Assembly (NCBI RefSeq): GCF_012932495.1
Contig: NZ_JABCNG010000001.1
Location: 992,001 to 1,056,000 of the forward strand
Source: Novosphingobium sp. SG919
GTDB lineage: Bacteria; Pseudomonadota; Alphaproteobacteria; Sphingomonadales; Sphingomonadaceae
DNA: 64,000 nt
Direction of reading: 5' to 3'
The position numbers and the translations under genes were made by a program. The notes under the pieces were generated by a model. The model did not search any database and had not been told where the DNA came from. It saw nothing but the letters and a program-made list of their open reading frames with translations. Position 1 is the stretch's first letter; each line of letters begins with the position of its first letter. Positions 29,036-40,013 of this stretch are shown here, one piece after another.

Positions 29036-29912
29036 TGCCCGTCTGATAGCAGACCCGGAGACGCTTGGTGACAATCTTGCGCGGGCTATGGAACTGATCG
29101 AGGAAGCCGGCGCCGAAGTGGCCGGGGCCGGCATGCTGGATTTCTGCGAATCGGTGCTGGAAATGGAAGTGGTCGATGGCGATGCGGCCACGGTGCGCGA
29201 CATTCTCGATCGCTGCTTCCCCACCAGCGATTTCCTGCTGTCCGACCGCGTGATCGAAACCCCGCGCCTGTTCGTGTCTGACATGGATTCGACCATGATC
29301 AGCGCCGAATGCATCGATGAGCTGGCCGATTTTGCCGGGCTCAAGGATCGCATCGCGGCGATTACCGAACGCGCCATGCAGGGCGAGCTTGATTTCGAAT
29401 CCGCCCTGCGCGAGCGGGTGGGCCTGCTCAAGGACTTGCCCGAGGCCGCGATCACGCAGTGCCTCGACGAACGCATCCGCCCGATGCCCGGCGCGCGCGT
29501 GCTGGTGTCCACCCTGAAATCGCGCGGCTGCCACACCGTGCTGGTTACCGGGGGCTTCCATTCCTTTGCCGATCCAGTCGCGGCGCAGCTTGGTTTCGAC
29601 CGCGTGGTGGGCAATCGCCTGGAAATCGTCGATGGCAAGCTGACGGGGGCCCTGGTTGGCGGGATCGTCGACAGCGGCGTGAAAAAGACCGTGCTGCTGG
29701 ACGAGCTGGCGCGGCTTGGCCCAGCCACCGTCAGCCTGGCCACGGGCGACGGTGCCAACGATATCCCGATGATCGAGGCCGCGACCCACGGGATTGCCTA
29801 TTATGCCAAGCCCAAGGCACGCCAGGCCGCCGACGGCTGGATCGATCGGGGCGACCTGACCTCGATCCTCCATCTGTTCGGGATCGCGCGCGAGGATTGG
29901 GTGATCGACTGA
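29028..29912 (+). CDS. serB: phosphoserine phosphatase
   Basis: The last step of serine synthesis. 294 residues: an N-terminal ACT-like part (about 1-75) and a HAD-type phosphatase with nucleophile Asp85 in DMDST, motif [11 protein letters not shown], Lys in KPKARQAAD and motif [13 protein letters not shown]. The GTG at 29028 has AAAGGGA eight bases upstream; no better ATG is present. It overlaps the miaA start by eight bases on the other strand and shares a base with the next gene (TGATG). Confidence 0.95.
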   Translation: MLIARLIADPETLGDNLARAMELIEEAGAEVAGAGMLDFCESVLEMEVVDGDAATVRDILDRCFPTSDFLLSDRVIETPRLFVSDMDSTMISAECIDELADFAGLKDRIAAITERAMQGELDFESALRERVGLLKDLPEAAITQCLDERIRPMPGARVLVSTLKSRGCHTVLVTGGFHSFADPVAAQLGFDRVVGNRLEIVDGKLTGALVGGIVDSGVKKTVLLDELARLGPATVSLATGDGANDIPMIEAATHGIAYYAKPKARQAADGWIDRGDLTSILHLFGIAREDWVID

Positions 29913-30709
29913 TGCAGGCGGAAGAGCGCGACTTTGCGGCGCTGCCGCTGCTGGATCCCGCACGGGAAAAGCCGCGCCTGCGCCCCTGGGTTGCATTCGG
30001 GCACTTTCGCCGCCTGATGCACAACACCGAGAACACCGCCGAAGTGTTCGGCATCTTTGCCGCGTTGCCCTGGCGCGGCGGCGGCCGGGCAGGGACGGCG
30101 TTCCTGTCCACGCCGCAGGGCCAGGCCCTGGCCCTGGCCGAACCGTGGCTGCCCGCCGTGCTCGACGATCACGCGGCGCTGCGCCGCATGCCGGCCGGCT
30201 CGCTCGCCCAGGCCTATTGCGATTTCATGGAAGCCGAGGGGCTGACCGCACAGGGCCTGGTGGACGAGGCTGAGCGCTTCCTGGCCGATCGCCCGCGCTA
30301 CAACGACCGTTTCCAGTGGTACATGAACCGGCTGCGCGATGTGCACGATCTGATCCACGTGCTCACCGGTTATGGCCGTGATCCGCTGGGCGAGGCCTGC
30401 GTGCTGGCATTCACTTACCCGCAGCAACCCGCGCCGGGGCACTTGTTCATCGCCTGGATGGCCGCGCTGCAGATGAAACTGCGCCTCAAGAGCCGTGCCC
30501 CGGTGTTGGCCGCCGTGCGCGAGGCGTGGCAGCGGGGCAAGCCATGTCCGCGCCTGATGGAGCAGCCGATCACCGCACTGCTGCCCCTGCCACTCGATGA
30601 AGCGCGCCGCCGCCTGGGGATCGTGCCGGGCGTGGTCTACACCCGCGCCCATGCGGTGTGGCGCGGCGAAGGCATCGACCCGCGCGATCTGCTCGCAGCG
30701 GCCCGCTGA
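29912..30709 (+). CDS. Coq4 family ubiquinone biosynthesis protein
   Basis: A 265-residue protein with the Coq4 signature HDLIH at 145-149 and a Glu 12 residues later (E161), the zinc-binding pattern of the family (VHDLIHVLTGYGRDPLGEA). In yeast and some bacteria Coq4 takes part in ring modification of ubiquinone precursors. It is probably membrane-associated and peripheral. The ATG overlaps the serB stop, so the two are coupled, though no metabolic link with serine is obvious. Confidence 0.85.
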   Translation: MQAEERDFAALPLLDPAREKPRLRPWVAFGHFRRLMHNTENTAEVFGIFAALPWRGGGRAGTAFLSTPQGQALALAEPWLPAVLDDHAALRRMPAGSLAQAYCDFMEAEGLTAQGLVDEAERFLADRPRYNDRFQWYMNRLRDVHDLIHVLTGYGRDPLGEACVLAFTYPQQPAPGHLFIAWMAALQMKLRLKSRAPVLAAVREAWQRGKPCPRLMEQPITALLPLPLDEARRRLGIVPGVVYTRAHAVWRGEGIDPRDLLAAAR

Positions 30710-30719
30710 ATCCACAAAG

Positions 30720-30831
30720 CCCCTCCCGCCTGCGGGAGGAGTTGGGGGAGGGCGTGTCATGCCCTGCCGTTTCGGGCTTCCACCACCCCCCGACCCCCTC
30801 CTCTGAAGAGGACGGGGAGTATCGAGCAGGC
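30720..30831. repeat. GC-rich palindromic intergenic repeats
   Basis: The gap between coq4 and purL holds several complementary CCCCTCC/GGAGGGG blocks, including CCCTCCCGCC..GGGAGG at about 30721-30740 and a part-copy of the CCCCCTCCTCTGAAGAGG palindrome at 30793-30812 that recurs in the terminator at 30841. It looks like repetitive filler of the kind common between genes of sphingomonads. Confidence 0.5.
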
Positions 30832-30840
30832 ACAAAAAAG

Positions 30841-30864
30841 CCCCCTCCTCTTCAGAGGAGGGGG
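30841..30864 (-). terminator. purL terminator hairpin
   Basis: A ten-base stem CCCCCTCCTC/GAGGAGGGGG around the loop TTCA is followed on the minus strand by CTTTTTTG. It is a clear intrinsic terminator 39 bases after the purL stop. Confidence 0.85.
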
Positions 30865-30902
30865 TTGGGGGTGGTGCGAGGCCTAGCAAAGACCTCGAAC
30901 GA

Positions 30903-33044
<2,142 letters not shown>

Positions 33045-33174
33045 GGCAGCGCCCTTAGCCGCGTGCGCGCGATTGCGCCAGAGGGAGAACGGCGCAAAAG
33101 GCGGGTGAGGGCGCGCATGTTCGTCGTGTCACCGGGCTTGACCGGCCTGCCGCGCCCGGCCATTGCTGGCGCCG

Positions 33175-33420
33175 ATGGCAAGCACACCCGATATCGCCGC
33201 GCTCAGCTTCGAGGATGCGCTGAAAGAACTGGAAGTGGTGGTTCGCCGCCTAGAAAGCGGCGAGGCTCCGCTCGACGAGTCGATCGACCTCTACACCCGG
33301 GGCGAGGCATTGCGCACGCATTGCCAGGCCCGGCTCGATGCCGCGCAGGCGCGAATCGAGGCGGTCGTGGCCGATCGTGAAGGACGTCCGGCGGCAACGC
33401 GGCCGTTCGACGGGGCCTGA
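33175..33420 (+). CDS. xseB: exodeoxyribonuclease VII small subunit
   Basis: An 81-residue helical protein, the small subunit of the single-strand DNA nuclease ExoVII. The signature SFEDALKELEVVVRRLESGEAPLDESIDLYTRGEAL is present. I chose the ATG at 33175; another at 33163 is possible. It lies five bases before ispA, an xseB-ispA arrangement common in bacteria. The large subunit is not in the window. Confidence 0.95.
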   Translation: MASTPDIAALSFEDALKELEVVVRRLESGEAPLDESIDLYTRGEALRTHCQARLDAAQARIEAVVADREGRPAATRPFDGA

Positions 33421-33425
33421 ACGCC

Positions 33426-34334
33426 ATGGCCACGCCCGAGGGCCGCTTCGGCTTGCTCAAGCCCGCACTGGCGGCGATCCAGGCCGAGATCGACGCGAGT
33501 TTCGACGCGCTGCTGCCCATCCCGGGCGATCCGCGCGACCGGCTGGTCGAGGCCATGCGCTATGCCACCATCGGCGGCGGCAAGCGGTTGCGCCCGCTTT
33601 TGGTAACCGCGACTGCGGCGATGTATGGCGTCGATCGCCAGGCGGCGGTGCGTGCCGGCACCGCGCTTGAGGCGATCCACGTCTATTCGCTGATCCACGA
33701 CGATCTGCCGTGCATGGACAATGACGACCTGCGCCATGGCAAGGCCACGGTGCACAAGGCGTTCGACGATGCCACGGCCGTGCTGGCCGGCGACGCGCTG
33801 CACGATTTCGCGTTCGAAGTGCTGTCCGATCCGGCGATGAGCGGCGATCCCTTCGTGCGGGTGGAATTGATCCGCACTCTGGCGGTCAACAGTGGCACGC
33901 ATGGCATGGCCGGCGGCCAGATGATGGACATCGTGGCCGAAACCGCCACGTTCGATTTGCCCACGGTCACCCGGCTGCAACAGCTCAAGACCGGGGCCCT
34001 GCTCGCCACGGCGGTGGAAATGGGCGCGATCCTGGGGCGCCTGCCGCCCGAGGGACGCACCCATCTGCGCGGCTATGCGCGCGACATCGGCCTGGCGTTC
34101 CAGATCGCCGACGACCTGCTCGACGCCGAAGGCGATGAAGCCGCCGCCGGCAAGGCGCTGCGCAAGGACGCGGTGGCGGGCAAGGAAACCTTTGTTTCGC
34201 TGCTGGGCGTGGAGCGCGCCCGCGAACAGGCGAGCATCCTGGTGGAGCAGGCCATTGCGCATCTCGCCAGCCATGGTTCGGAGGCGGACCTGCTGCGCGA
34301 ACTGGCGCGCTTCATCGTGGAAAGGAATCACTGA
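33426..34334 (+). CDS. ispA: polyprenyl synthetase (farnesyl diphosphate synthase)
   Basis: It condenses IPP and allylic diphosphates to make farnesyl diphosphate for quinones, undecaprenyl carriers and, in this group, carotenoids or hopanoids. 302 residues. First Asp-rich motif DDLPCMD at 92-98, GGKRLRP near 51-57, and the second Asp-rich motif IADDLLD. Its TGA overlaps the coaD ATG, so the three genes xseB-ispA-coaD form an operon. Confidence 0.94.
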   Translation: MATPEGRFGLLKPALAAIQAEIDASFDALLPIPGDPRDRLVEAMRYATIGGGKRLRPLLVTATAAMYGVDRQAAVRAGTALEAIHVYSLIHDDLPCMDNDDLRHGKATVHKAFDDATAVLAGDALHDFAFEVLSDPAMSGDPFVRVELIRTLAVNSGTHGMAGGQMMDIVAETATFDLPTVTRLQQLKTGALLATAVEMGAILGRLPPEGRTHLRGYARDIGLAFQIADDLLDAEGDEAAAGKALRKDAVAGKETFVSLLGVERAREQASILVEQAIAHLASHGSEADLLRELARFIVERNH

Positions 34335-34846
34335 TGGCGCCGCGCGTTGGCATCTATCCCGGCACGTTCGATCCGATCACGCTGGGCCATCTCGACATCA
34401 TCCGCCGCGGGGCCAAGCTGGTGGACCAGCTGATCGTGGGGGTGACCACCAATCCTTCCAAGAACCCGATGTTCACGCCTGAAGAGCGCATGGATATGGT
34501 GACCCGCGAACTGGACGAGCAGGGCATCGAGAATGTCTCCGTGGTTGGGTTCAATGCCCTGCTGATGAAGTTTGCCGAAGCGCAGGGCGCCAGCGTGATC
34601 GTGCGGGGGCTGCGCGCCGTGGCCGATTTCGAATACGAATACCAGATGGCCGGGATGAACCAGCAGCTCAATGACCGCATCGAGACGGTGTTCCTGATGG
34701 CTGATGTCAGCCTTCAGCCGATCGCGTCCAAGCTGGTCAAGGAAATCGCCCTGTTCGGTGGCGACATTTCCGGCTTCGTTACCCCCACCGTGCGCGACGA
34801 TGTGGTGGCGCGTGTGGAGCAGATCGGCCGCCTGGGAGACTATTGA
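34334..34846 (+). CDS. coaD: phosphopantetheine adenylyltransferase
   Basis: The fourth step of CoA synthesis, transferring AMP to 4'-phosphopantetheine. 170 residues with the nucleotidyltransferase motif GIYPGTFDPITLGHLDII at 5-22 and the second motif region LQPIASKLVKEIALFGGDISGFV, where ISSS of many homologues reads IASK. It completes a set with coaX at 3257. Start overlaps the ispA stop. Confidence 0.96.
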   Translation: MAPRVGIYPGTFDPITLGHLDIIRRGAKLVDQLIVGVTTNPSKNPMFTPEERMDMVTRELDEQGIENVSVVGFNALLMKFAEAQGASVIVRGLRAVADFEYEYQMAGMNQQLNDRIETVFLMADVSLQPIASKLVKEIALFGGDISGFVTPTVRDDVVARVEQIGRLGDY

Positions 34847-34955
34847 CCCCGCGCGCCGGGACACTGGCGGCGTTTATTGCCGAATCGTTCATTGCAGTGT
34901 CAGCGCGCTCGGCCTAATCGGCGTTTCACCTATTCCAACAAGGATCGCAGGCTTG

Positions 34956-35687
34956 ATGATCGCCCGTTCGTTTTCCAAGGCCCTGATGAGCGCTGCACTG
35001 GCGGCCACGGCGATTGTCTTTGCGGCAACTGCCGCGCCGGCGATGGCGCAAAGCCAGCAGGAAAAGGCGCCGGCCCAGCCCTTCAAGCTCGACAAGGTGG
35101 TGCCCGAGCACGAAATTCCATATGCCGTCGACACGGATCCCGCGCACGATCCCGACAACGTGCTGGTGCTCGACCTGTCGAATGGCGGGCGCGTGCTCAT
35201 CCGCCTGATGCCGCAATGGGCCCCGCATCATGTGGAGCGGATCAAGACCCTGACGCGCCAGGGCTTTTACGACGGGATCATCTTCCACCGCGTGATCGAC
35301 GGGTTCATGGCGCAGACCGGCGATCCCACCGGCACCGGGCAGGGCGGGTCCAAGCTGCCCGACCTTCAGGCCGAATTCAACGATGCCCCGCACATGCGCG
35401 GCACGGTGTCGATGGCCCGCACCAACGAGCCCAATTCGGCCAACAGCCAGTTCTTCATCGTGTTCTATCCGCGCTTTGCGCTGGATCACAAGTATACCAA
35501 TTTCGGCCGTGTGATCAGCGGTATGGATGCGGTGGACACGATCGTGCGCGGCGAACCGCCCAGCAACCCGACCAAGATCCTCCAGGCCTCGATCCTGGCC
35601 GACAACAAGCCACGTCCGGCCCCGCCGGCAGCCGTGCCGACCAGCGCGATCACGCCCGACATGCTGAGCAAGTCGCGCACCAACTGA
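34956..35687 (+). CDS. peptidylprolyl isomerase (cyclophilin type), periplasmic
   Basis: A 243-residue cyclophilin with a signal peptide of about 32 residues ending APAMAQ, so it likely folds proteins in the periplasm. The cyclophilin domain has FYDGIIFHRVIDGFMAQTGDPTGTG and ARTNEPNSANSQFFIVF. The C-terminal tail is Pro/Ala-rich. The start is the ATG at 34956. It lies 109 bases after coaD, so it may have its own promoter. Confidence 0.92.
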   Translation: MIARSFSKALMSAALAATAIVFAATAAPAMAQSQQEKAPAQPFKLDKVVPEHEIPYAVDTDPAHDPDNVLVLDLSNGGRVLIRLMPQWAPHHVERIKTLTRQGFYDGIIFHRVIDGFMAQTGDPTGTGQGGSKLPDLQAEFNDAPHMRGTVSMARTNEPNSANSQFFIVFYPRFALDHKYTNFGRVISGMDAVDTIVRGEPPSNPTKILQASILADNKPRPAPPAAVPTSAITPDMLSKSRTN

Positions 35688-35705
35688 GCGGGTAACCGCA
35701 AGGCC

Positions 35706-35780
35706 CTTCGACAAGCTCAGGGCGAACGGCGGGGAGTGTTCGGATTCTCTCAAATTCCGTTCGGGCTGAGCCTGTCGAAG
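35706..35780. repeat. imperfect 24-bp inverted repeat (REP-like)
   Basis: The left arm starts CTTCGACAAGCTCAGGGCG and the right arm at 35757-35780 ends GGCTGAGCCTGTCGAAG; the arms match at about 21 of 24 positions and enclose 27 bases. This type of palindrome occurs many times in sphingomonad genomes. It sits between the cyclophilin gene and queA and could form a terminator-like hairpin. Confidence 0.75.
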
Positions 35781-35836
35781 CCCCCTAGCGGTCAAGCCCT
35801 TGCCCTGCGCCACCGCTGCGGCTAGCGGCCTGCCCC

Positions 35837-36865
35837 ATGCGTGTTGACCTTTTCGATTTCGAACTGCCGCCCGAAAACATCGCCCTGCGTCCGGCCCGCC
35901 CGCGCGATGCGGCCAAGCTGCTCCATGTTGCCGGTGGCGCGGCGCTGACCGATCACGTGGTGCGCGATCTGCCCGGCCTGTTGCGCGCAGGCGACGTGCT
36001 CGTGTTCAACGATACCCGCGTGATTCCCGCCCAATTGGAAGGCCGCCGGGGCGAAGCGCGGATCGGCGCCACGCTGCACAAGCGGCTGGATCTGCGGCGC
36101 TGGCAAGCGTTCATCCGCAATGGCAAGCGCCTGCGCGCGGGCGATACGATCGATTTCGGCGCCGATGTTGCCGCCACGGCCGAAGAGCGCCATGCCGATG
36201 GCAGCTGGACCCTGCTCTTTCCGGGCGAGGAGCCGGTGGAAATCTTGCTGGAGCGGGCGGGGCGCATGCCGCTGCCGCCCTACATCGCCGGCAAGCGAGA
36301 GACCGACGCGCAGGATCGCAGCGACTATCAGACGATGTTCGCGCAAAAGGATGGCGCCGTGGCCGCGCCCACGGCGGCGCTGCATTTCACGCCCGAACTG
36401 ATGGCGGCGCTGGCCCAGGCCGGGATCGCCCATGAAACGCTGACTTTGCATGTCGGCGCGGGCACGTTCCTGCCGGTCAAGGCAGACGACACTGCCGACC
36501 ACCAGATGCATGCCGAATGGGGCCGGATCGAGCCGGACACCGCAGCCCGCCTCAACGCCGCGCGGGCAGCCGGTGGGCGGATCATCGCGGTGGGCACCAC
36601 GTCGCTGCGCCTGCTGGAAAGCGCGGCCGACGAGGCCCGCACGATCCATCCCTTCGAAGGCGACACCGCCATTTTCATCACGCCCGGCTACACCTTCAAG
36701 GCGATCGACGGGCTGATGACCAATTTCCACCTGCCCAAGTCCACGCTGTTCATGCTGGTTTCGGCGTTGATGGGGCTGGAAACGATGCAGGCGGCCTATG
36801 CCCACGCCATCGCCGGTGGTTATCGCTTCTACAGCTACGGGGATTCCTCGCTGCTGCTGCCATAA
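35837..36865 (+). CDS. queA: S-adenosylmethionine:tRNA ribosyltransferase-isomerase
   Basis: It adds the epoxycyclopentanediol ring from SAM to preQ1 in tRNA, a late step of queuosine synthesis. 342 residues. Motifs: [24 protein letters not shown] at the start, [31 protein letters not shown] and [17 protein letters not shown]. tgt, the enzyme of the earlier base exchange, lies 3 kb away, separated by three unrelated genes. Confidence 0.97.
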   Translation: MRVDLFDFELPPENIALRPARPRDAAKLLHVAGGAALTDHVVRDLPGLLRAGDVLVFNDTRVIPAQLEGRRGEARIGATLHKRLDLRRWQAFIRNGKRLRAGDTIDFGADVAATAEERHADGSWTLLFPGEEPVEILLERAGRMPLPPYIAGKRETDAQDRSDYQTMFAQKDGAVAAPTAALHFTPELMAALAQAGIAHETLTLHVGAGTFLPVKADDTADHQMHAEWGRIEPDTAARLNAARAAGGRIIAVGTTSLRLLESAADEARTIHPFEGDTAIFITPGYTFKAIDGLMTNFHLPKSTLFMLVSALMGLETMQAAYAHAIAGGYRFYSYGDSSLLLP

Positions 36866-36930
36866 AGCGCAGTTTGCGCCGCGCGCATGATCGTTAAGCC
36901 TGCGCTTCCGACAAGCCAGGGGAGAGCGGC

Positions 36931-38121
36931 ATGGTTCCGGCGCATGTTCCACACGCGCGGGTGGTGGATTTCGACATCTTCGATCCGCCCGGCGTGGAGC
37001 AGGACTATTTCGCGGCATGGCAGGCGCTGGCTGCTGGGCAGGGCCTGGTGTGGACGCGGTCCAATGGCGGCCACTGGATCGCCACGCGGGGCGATGTGGT
37101 GCGTGCGCTGTGGATGGATGCAGACCGGCTTTCCAGCGCCTGCCTGGCGGTAACGCCGGGGCTGGGGGAGGTGATGCAGTTCATTCCGCTGCAGCAGGAC
37201 GGGGCCGAGCACAAGGCATACCGCACCCCGGTGATGAAGGGCCTGGCGTCCCGCTTCGTAGTGGCGATGGAGCCGCAGGTGGAAGCGGTGGCGCGCGAAT
37301 TGTGCGCCGGCCTGCGCCCGCGCCAGGCTTGCGAATTCGTGGCCGACTTTGCCGAGATCCTGCCCCTCAATATCTTCCTCACCATGATCGACGTGCCGCT
37401 GGAAGATCGCCCGCGCCTGCGCCGGCTGGGCGCGCAGCTCACCCGGCCCGATGGCTCGATGACGGTGGAGCAGTTGAAGCAGGCTGCCGACGACTATCTC
37501 TGGCCGTTCATCGAGAAGCGCATGGCCGCGCCGGGCGAAGACCTGTTCAGCCGCATCCTGGCCGAACCAGTGGAGGGCCGGCCCTGGACGGTCGACGCGG
37601 CGCGGCGCATGTGCCGCAACCTGCTGTTCGGCGGGCTCGATACGGTGGCGGCGATGATCGGCATGGTGGCGCTGCATCTGGCGCGCCATCCGCAGGACCA
37701 GGACCTGCTGCGCGCGCAGCCCGACCTGATCCCGGCCGCGGCGGATGAACTGATGCGGCGCTATCCCACGGTCTCGGTCAGCCGCAATGCCGTGGCCGAT
37801 GTTGCCGTGGATGGCGTGACGATCCGCGCCGGCGATCTGGTCTATCTGCCCAGCGTTCTGCACAATCTCGATCCGGCCTGCTTCGACCGGCCAGAGGAAG
37901 TGGACTTTGCCCGCTCCCTTTCGCCCATGCGCCACACCACGCTGGGGGCCGGGGCGCATCGCTGCGTCGGCGCGGGGCTGGCGCGGATGGAAGTGATCGT
38001 GTTCCTGCGCGAATGGCTGGCGGCGATCCCGCGCTTTGCCCTGGCGCCCGATCAGCCGGTGACGATGAAAGGCGGCAATGTGGGGGCCTGCACCCGGTTG
38101 CCGCTGGTCTGGACGGCCTAG
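36931..38121 (+). CDS. cytochrome P450 (CYP101-like)
   Basis: A 396-residue soluble P450. The N-terminal HVPHARVVDFDIFDPPGVEQDY and GGHWIATRGDVV match P450cam-like enzymes (CYP101 group) found in Novosphingobium. I-helix LLFGGLDTVAAMIG carries the acid-alcohol pair (D-T), ExxR is ELMR, and the heme ligand is Cys345 in LGAGAHRCVG. The usual Phe of the heme loop is Leu here. The substrate is probably a terpenoid or other small hydrophobic compound, which is inference. No ferredoxin or reductase gene is adjacent. GGGGAGA precedes the ATG. Confidence 0.92.
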   Translation: MVPAHVPHARVVDFDIFDPPGVEQDYFAAWQALAAGQGLVWTRSNGGHWIATRGDVVRALWMDADRLSSACLAVTPGLGEVMQFIPLQQDGAEHKAYRTPVMKGLASRFVVAMEPQVEAVARELCAGLRPRQACEFVADFAEILPLNIFLTMIDVPLEDRPRLRRLGAQLTRPDGSMTVEQLKQAADDYLWPFIEKRMAAPGEDLFSRILAEPVEGRPWTVDAARRMCRNLLFGGLDTVAAMIGMVALHLARHPQDQDLLRAQPDLIPAAADELMRRYPTVSVSRNAVADVAVDGVTIRAGDLVYLPSVLHNLDPACFDRPEEVDFARSLSPMRHTTLGAGAHRCVGAGLARMEVIVFLREWLAAIPRFALAPDQPVTMKGGNVGACTRLPLVWTA

Positions 38122-39116
38122 GCGCGGGAACGATCGAGCCGGACGAGAGCAAAGCCGGCGAGAAGCGCCACGGCGCTGCCGATCACGGTATCGAGTGCAC
38201 GGGCGAGCAGCAGCGTTTCCAGCGCCAGCGGGCCGCGATGCGCGGCTTGCGCCAGCAGCAGCGCCAGCGGTGTGATCAGCATCACGGCCAGGCCATAGTG
38301 GCGCGGCACCAGCGCTTCGACGCCCCACGAAAGCAATGTGATCGCCAGCGCGACCAGCCAGGGATGCGGCGCAAGCGGGAGCAGCAGGGCGGCCGGCACC
38401 AGGCCGAGCAGCGTGCCCGCCACGCGGTGGGCATAACGGGTCTTCACCGCGGCAAAGCTCATCCCCTGGATCACGGCGATGCAACTGACCGGTGCCCAAT
38501 AAGGGCGCGGCACGCCGGCAAGGTGGGCAAGCGCGTGCGATGCCGCCACGGCAAGTCCTACAACCACCGGCACTGCGCCGCTGCGCTCTACCCAGGCCAG
38601 CGGCGTGGCAGCGGGGGCGGACAAGTCCGGCGCCACCACGCGGAACAGCCCGACCATCGCCAGGGCCAGGGCTACGCCGCCGCCCAATTGCAGCATCACC
38701 TGCGGCAGGGCGGCGAGCGGCAGCGCAATTTGCGTGGCAAGCGCAGCACTCATGCACGGGAACAGCGCGCCGGGCATCCCCACGCGCCCGCGGAGCACCG
38801 CCGCCACCGCGCCGGCGGCAAACAGGCCCAGCCCGATTGCCGCCATCGGCCCGGAAGGCGCCATGATCGTGCCCAGCACGAACCCGGCGATGATCCCCAG
38901 CCCCATCGCGCCGACCACTGCAAATTGCCGCCGGGGTGAGCCAGGGGGCAGGGCGCAAAAGGCAAAGGCGCCCAACGCCGCATTGGTGCCGGCCGGAATA
39001 TTGCCCGCGATCGCGCCGCCGGCCATGGCCACGCCCACCGCCGCTGCGGCCAGCACGGCCAACTGCCACGGACGGCTCGCCGGGCGCAGCGTCAGCAGGC
39101 CGTGCAGCCGTGCCAT
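38118..39116 (-). CDS. FUSC family membrane protein
   Basis: A 332-residue inner-membrane protein with about ten hydrophobic helices in two repeats and the family stretch YWAPVSCIAVIQGMSFAAVKTRYAHRVAGTLLGLVPAALLL. Members include fusaric-acid and aromatic-carboxylic-acid efflux permeases, so an export role is likely. ATG at 39116 overlaps the stop of the TauE/SafE gene (ATGA), so they are coupled. It converges with the P450 gene, the two ends overlapping by four bases. Confidence 0.82.
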   Translation of the reverse strand: MARLHGLLTLRPASRPWQLAVLAAAAVGVAMAGGAIAGNIPAGTNAALGAFAFCALPPGSPRRQFAVVGAMGLGIIAGFVLGTIMAPSGPMAAIGLGLFAAGAVAAVLRGRVGMPGALFPCMSAALATQIALPLAALPQVMLQLGGGVALALAMVGLFRVVAPDLSAPAATPLAWVERSGAVPVVVGLAVAASHALAHLAGVPRPYWAPVSCIAVIQGMSFAAVKTRYAHRVAGTLLGLVPAALLLPLAPHPWLVALAITLLSWGVEALVPRHYGLAVMLITPLALLLAQAAHRGPLALETLLLARALDTVIGSAVALLAGFALVRLDRSRA

Positions 39117-39943
39117 CACCCGGCAAACCATTGCCACACCAGCCGCCCGGTCAGGCCCAGGCTGACGACGATGAGCAGCGGGCGTATCAACCGGGCGCCA
39201 AAGCGGGTGGCGAAATGGCTGCCGATCACCGCGCCCGCCATCGCGCCTGCACCCATGCACAGGCCCAGCAGCCACAGCACGTGGCCACCCAGCGCGAAGA
39301 CGATCACGCTGGCGAGGTTGCTGATCAGGTTGAGCAGCTTGGTCAGTCCCGTGGCGCGGGTCAGCCCCATGCCGCGCAGGGCAACCAGGGTGGTCGTATA
39401 GAACTGCCCCGCGCCCGGTCCGAAGAAGCCGTCATAGAACCCCACGCCACCGGCAACGGGCAGGAAGCCGCGCGGCCCCACGCGATCGTGCCGGTCGCCA
39501 TCGTCCATGCGCGGCGAGAGCACGGTATAGAGTGCCACGCCGATCAGCAGCACCGGCACGATCAGCGAAAGCACATGGGCATCGAAATGCTGGATGATCA
39601 GTGCCCCGATCAACGCCCCGGCAAAAGTCACCGCGGCAAGGGTGCCATTGCCCGCCATGGTGAACAGGCCGGCGCGGTGATAGCGCCAGGTGGCCATGCT
39701 GGTGCCGCACATCGACTGGATCTTGTTGGTGCCCAGCGTCAGGTGCGGGGGCAGGCCCAGTGTGATCAGCGCCGGCATCATGATCAGACCGCCGCCCCCG
39801 GCAATCGCATCGACCATGCCGGTGACCACGGCGATCGCCGTCAGCACGCCATACATCCAGGCGTGCGGCTCGAACGGCGCAACCGGCGGGGTGGCCTGGG
39901 TCGCAGCTTGGGCGGTGGCGATGGCAAGGTGGATCAGCGACAT
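39116..39943 (-). CDS. TauE/SafE (TSUP) family transporter
   Basis: A 275-residue membrane protein with two repeats of hydrophobic helices and the family motif VDAIAGGGGLIMMPALITLGLPPHLTLGTNKIQ near 44-76; the second half has GFYDGFFGPGAGQF. Members export sulfite, sulfoacetate or other organic anions. ATG at 39943 has AAGG seven bases upstream; a GTG six bases earlier is less likely. It is divergent from tgt, with 70 bases between. Confidence 0.88.
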   Translation of the reverse strand: MSLIHLAIATAQAATQATPPVAPFEPHAWMYGVLTAIAVVTGMVDAIAGGGGLIMMPALITLGLPPHLTLGTNKIQSMCGTSMATWRYHRAGLFTMAGNGTLAAVTFAGALIGALIIQHFDAHVLSLIVPVLLIGVALYTVLSPRMDDGDRHDRVGPRGFLPVAGGVGFYDGFFGPGAGQFYTTTLVALRGMGLTRATGLTKLLNLISNLASVIVFALGGHVLWLLGLCMGAGAMAGAVIGSHFATRFGARLIRPLLIVVSLGLTGRLVWQWFAG

Positions 39944-40013
39944 TTGCACGCCTTGGCGTTTGCGCCTAAGGGCCGCAACTGTTCTTTCTCCCCCGGATGC
40001 CAGCTAGCCCACG

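Noticed and set aside
30720..30870. A possible CRISPR or tandem repeat array in the coq4-purL gap
   Set aside because: The blocks are palindromic and irregular, with no constant repeat/spacer period; they read as terminator and palindromic filler.
34334..34846. Loss of function in CoaD because ISSS reads IASK
   Set aside because: The variant is, as far as I recall, common in alphaproteobacterial CoaD and the catalytic TxGH motif is intact.
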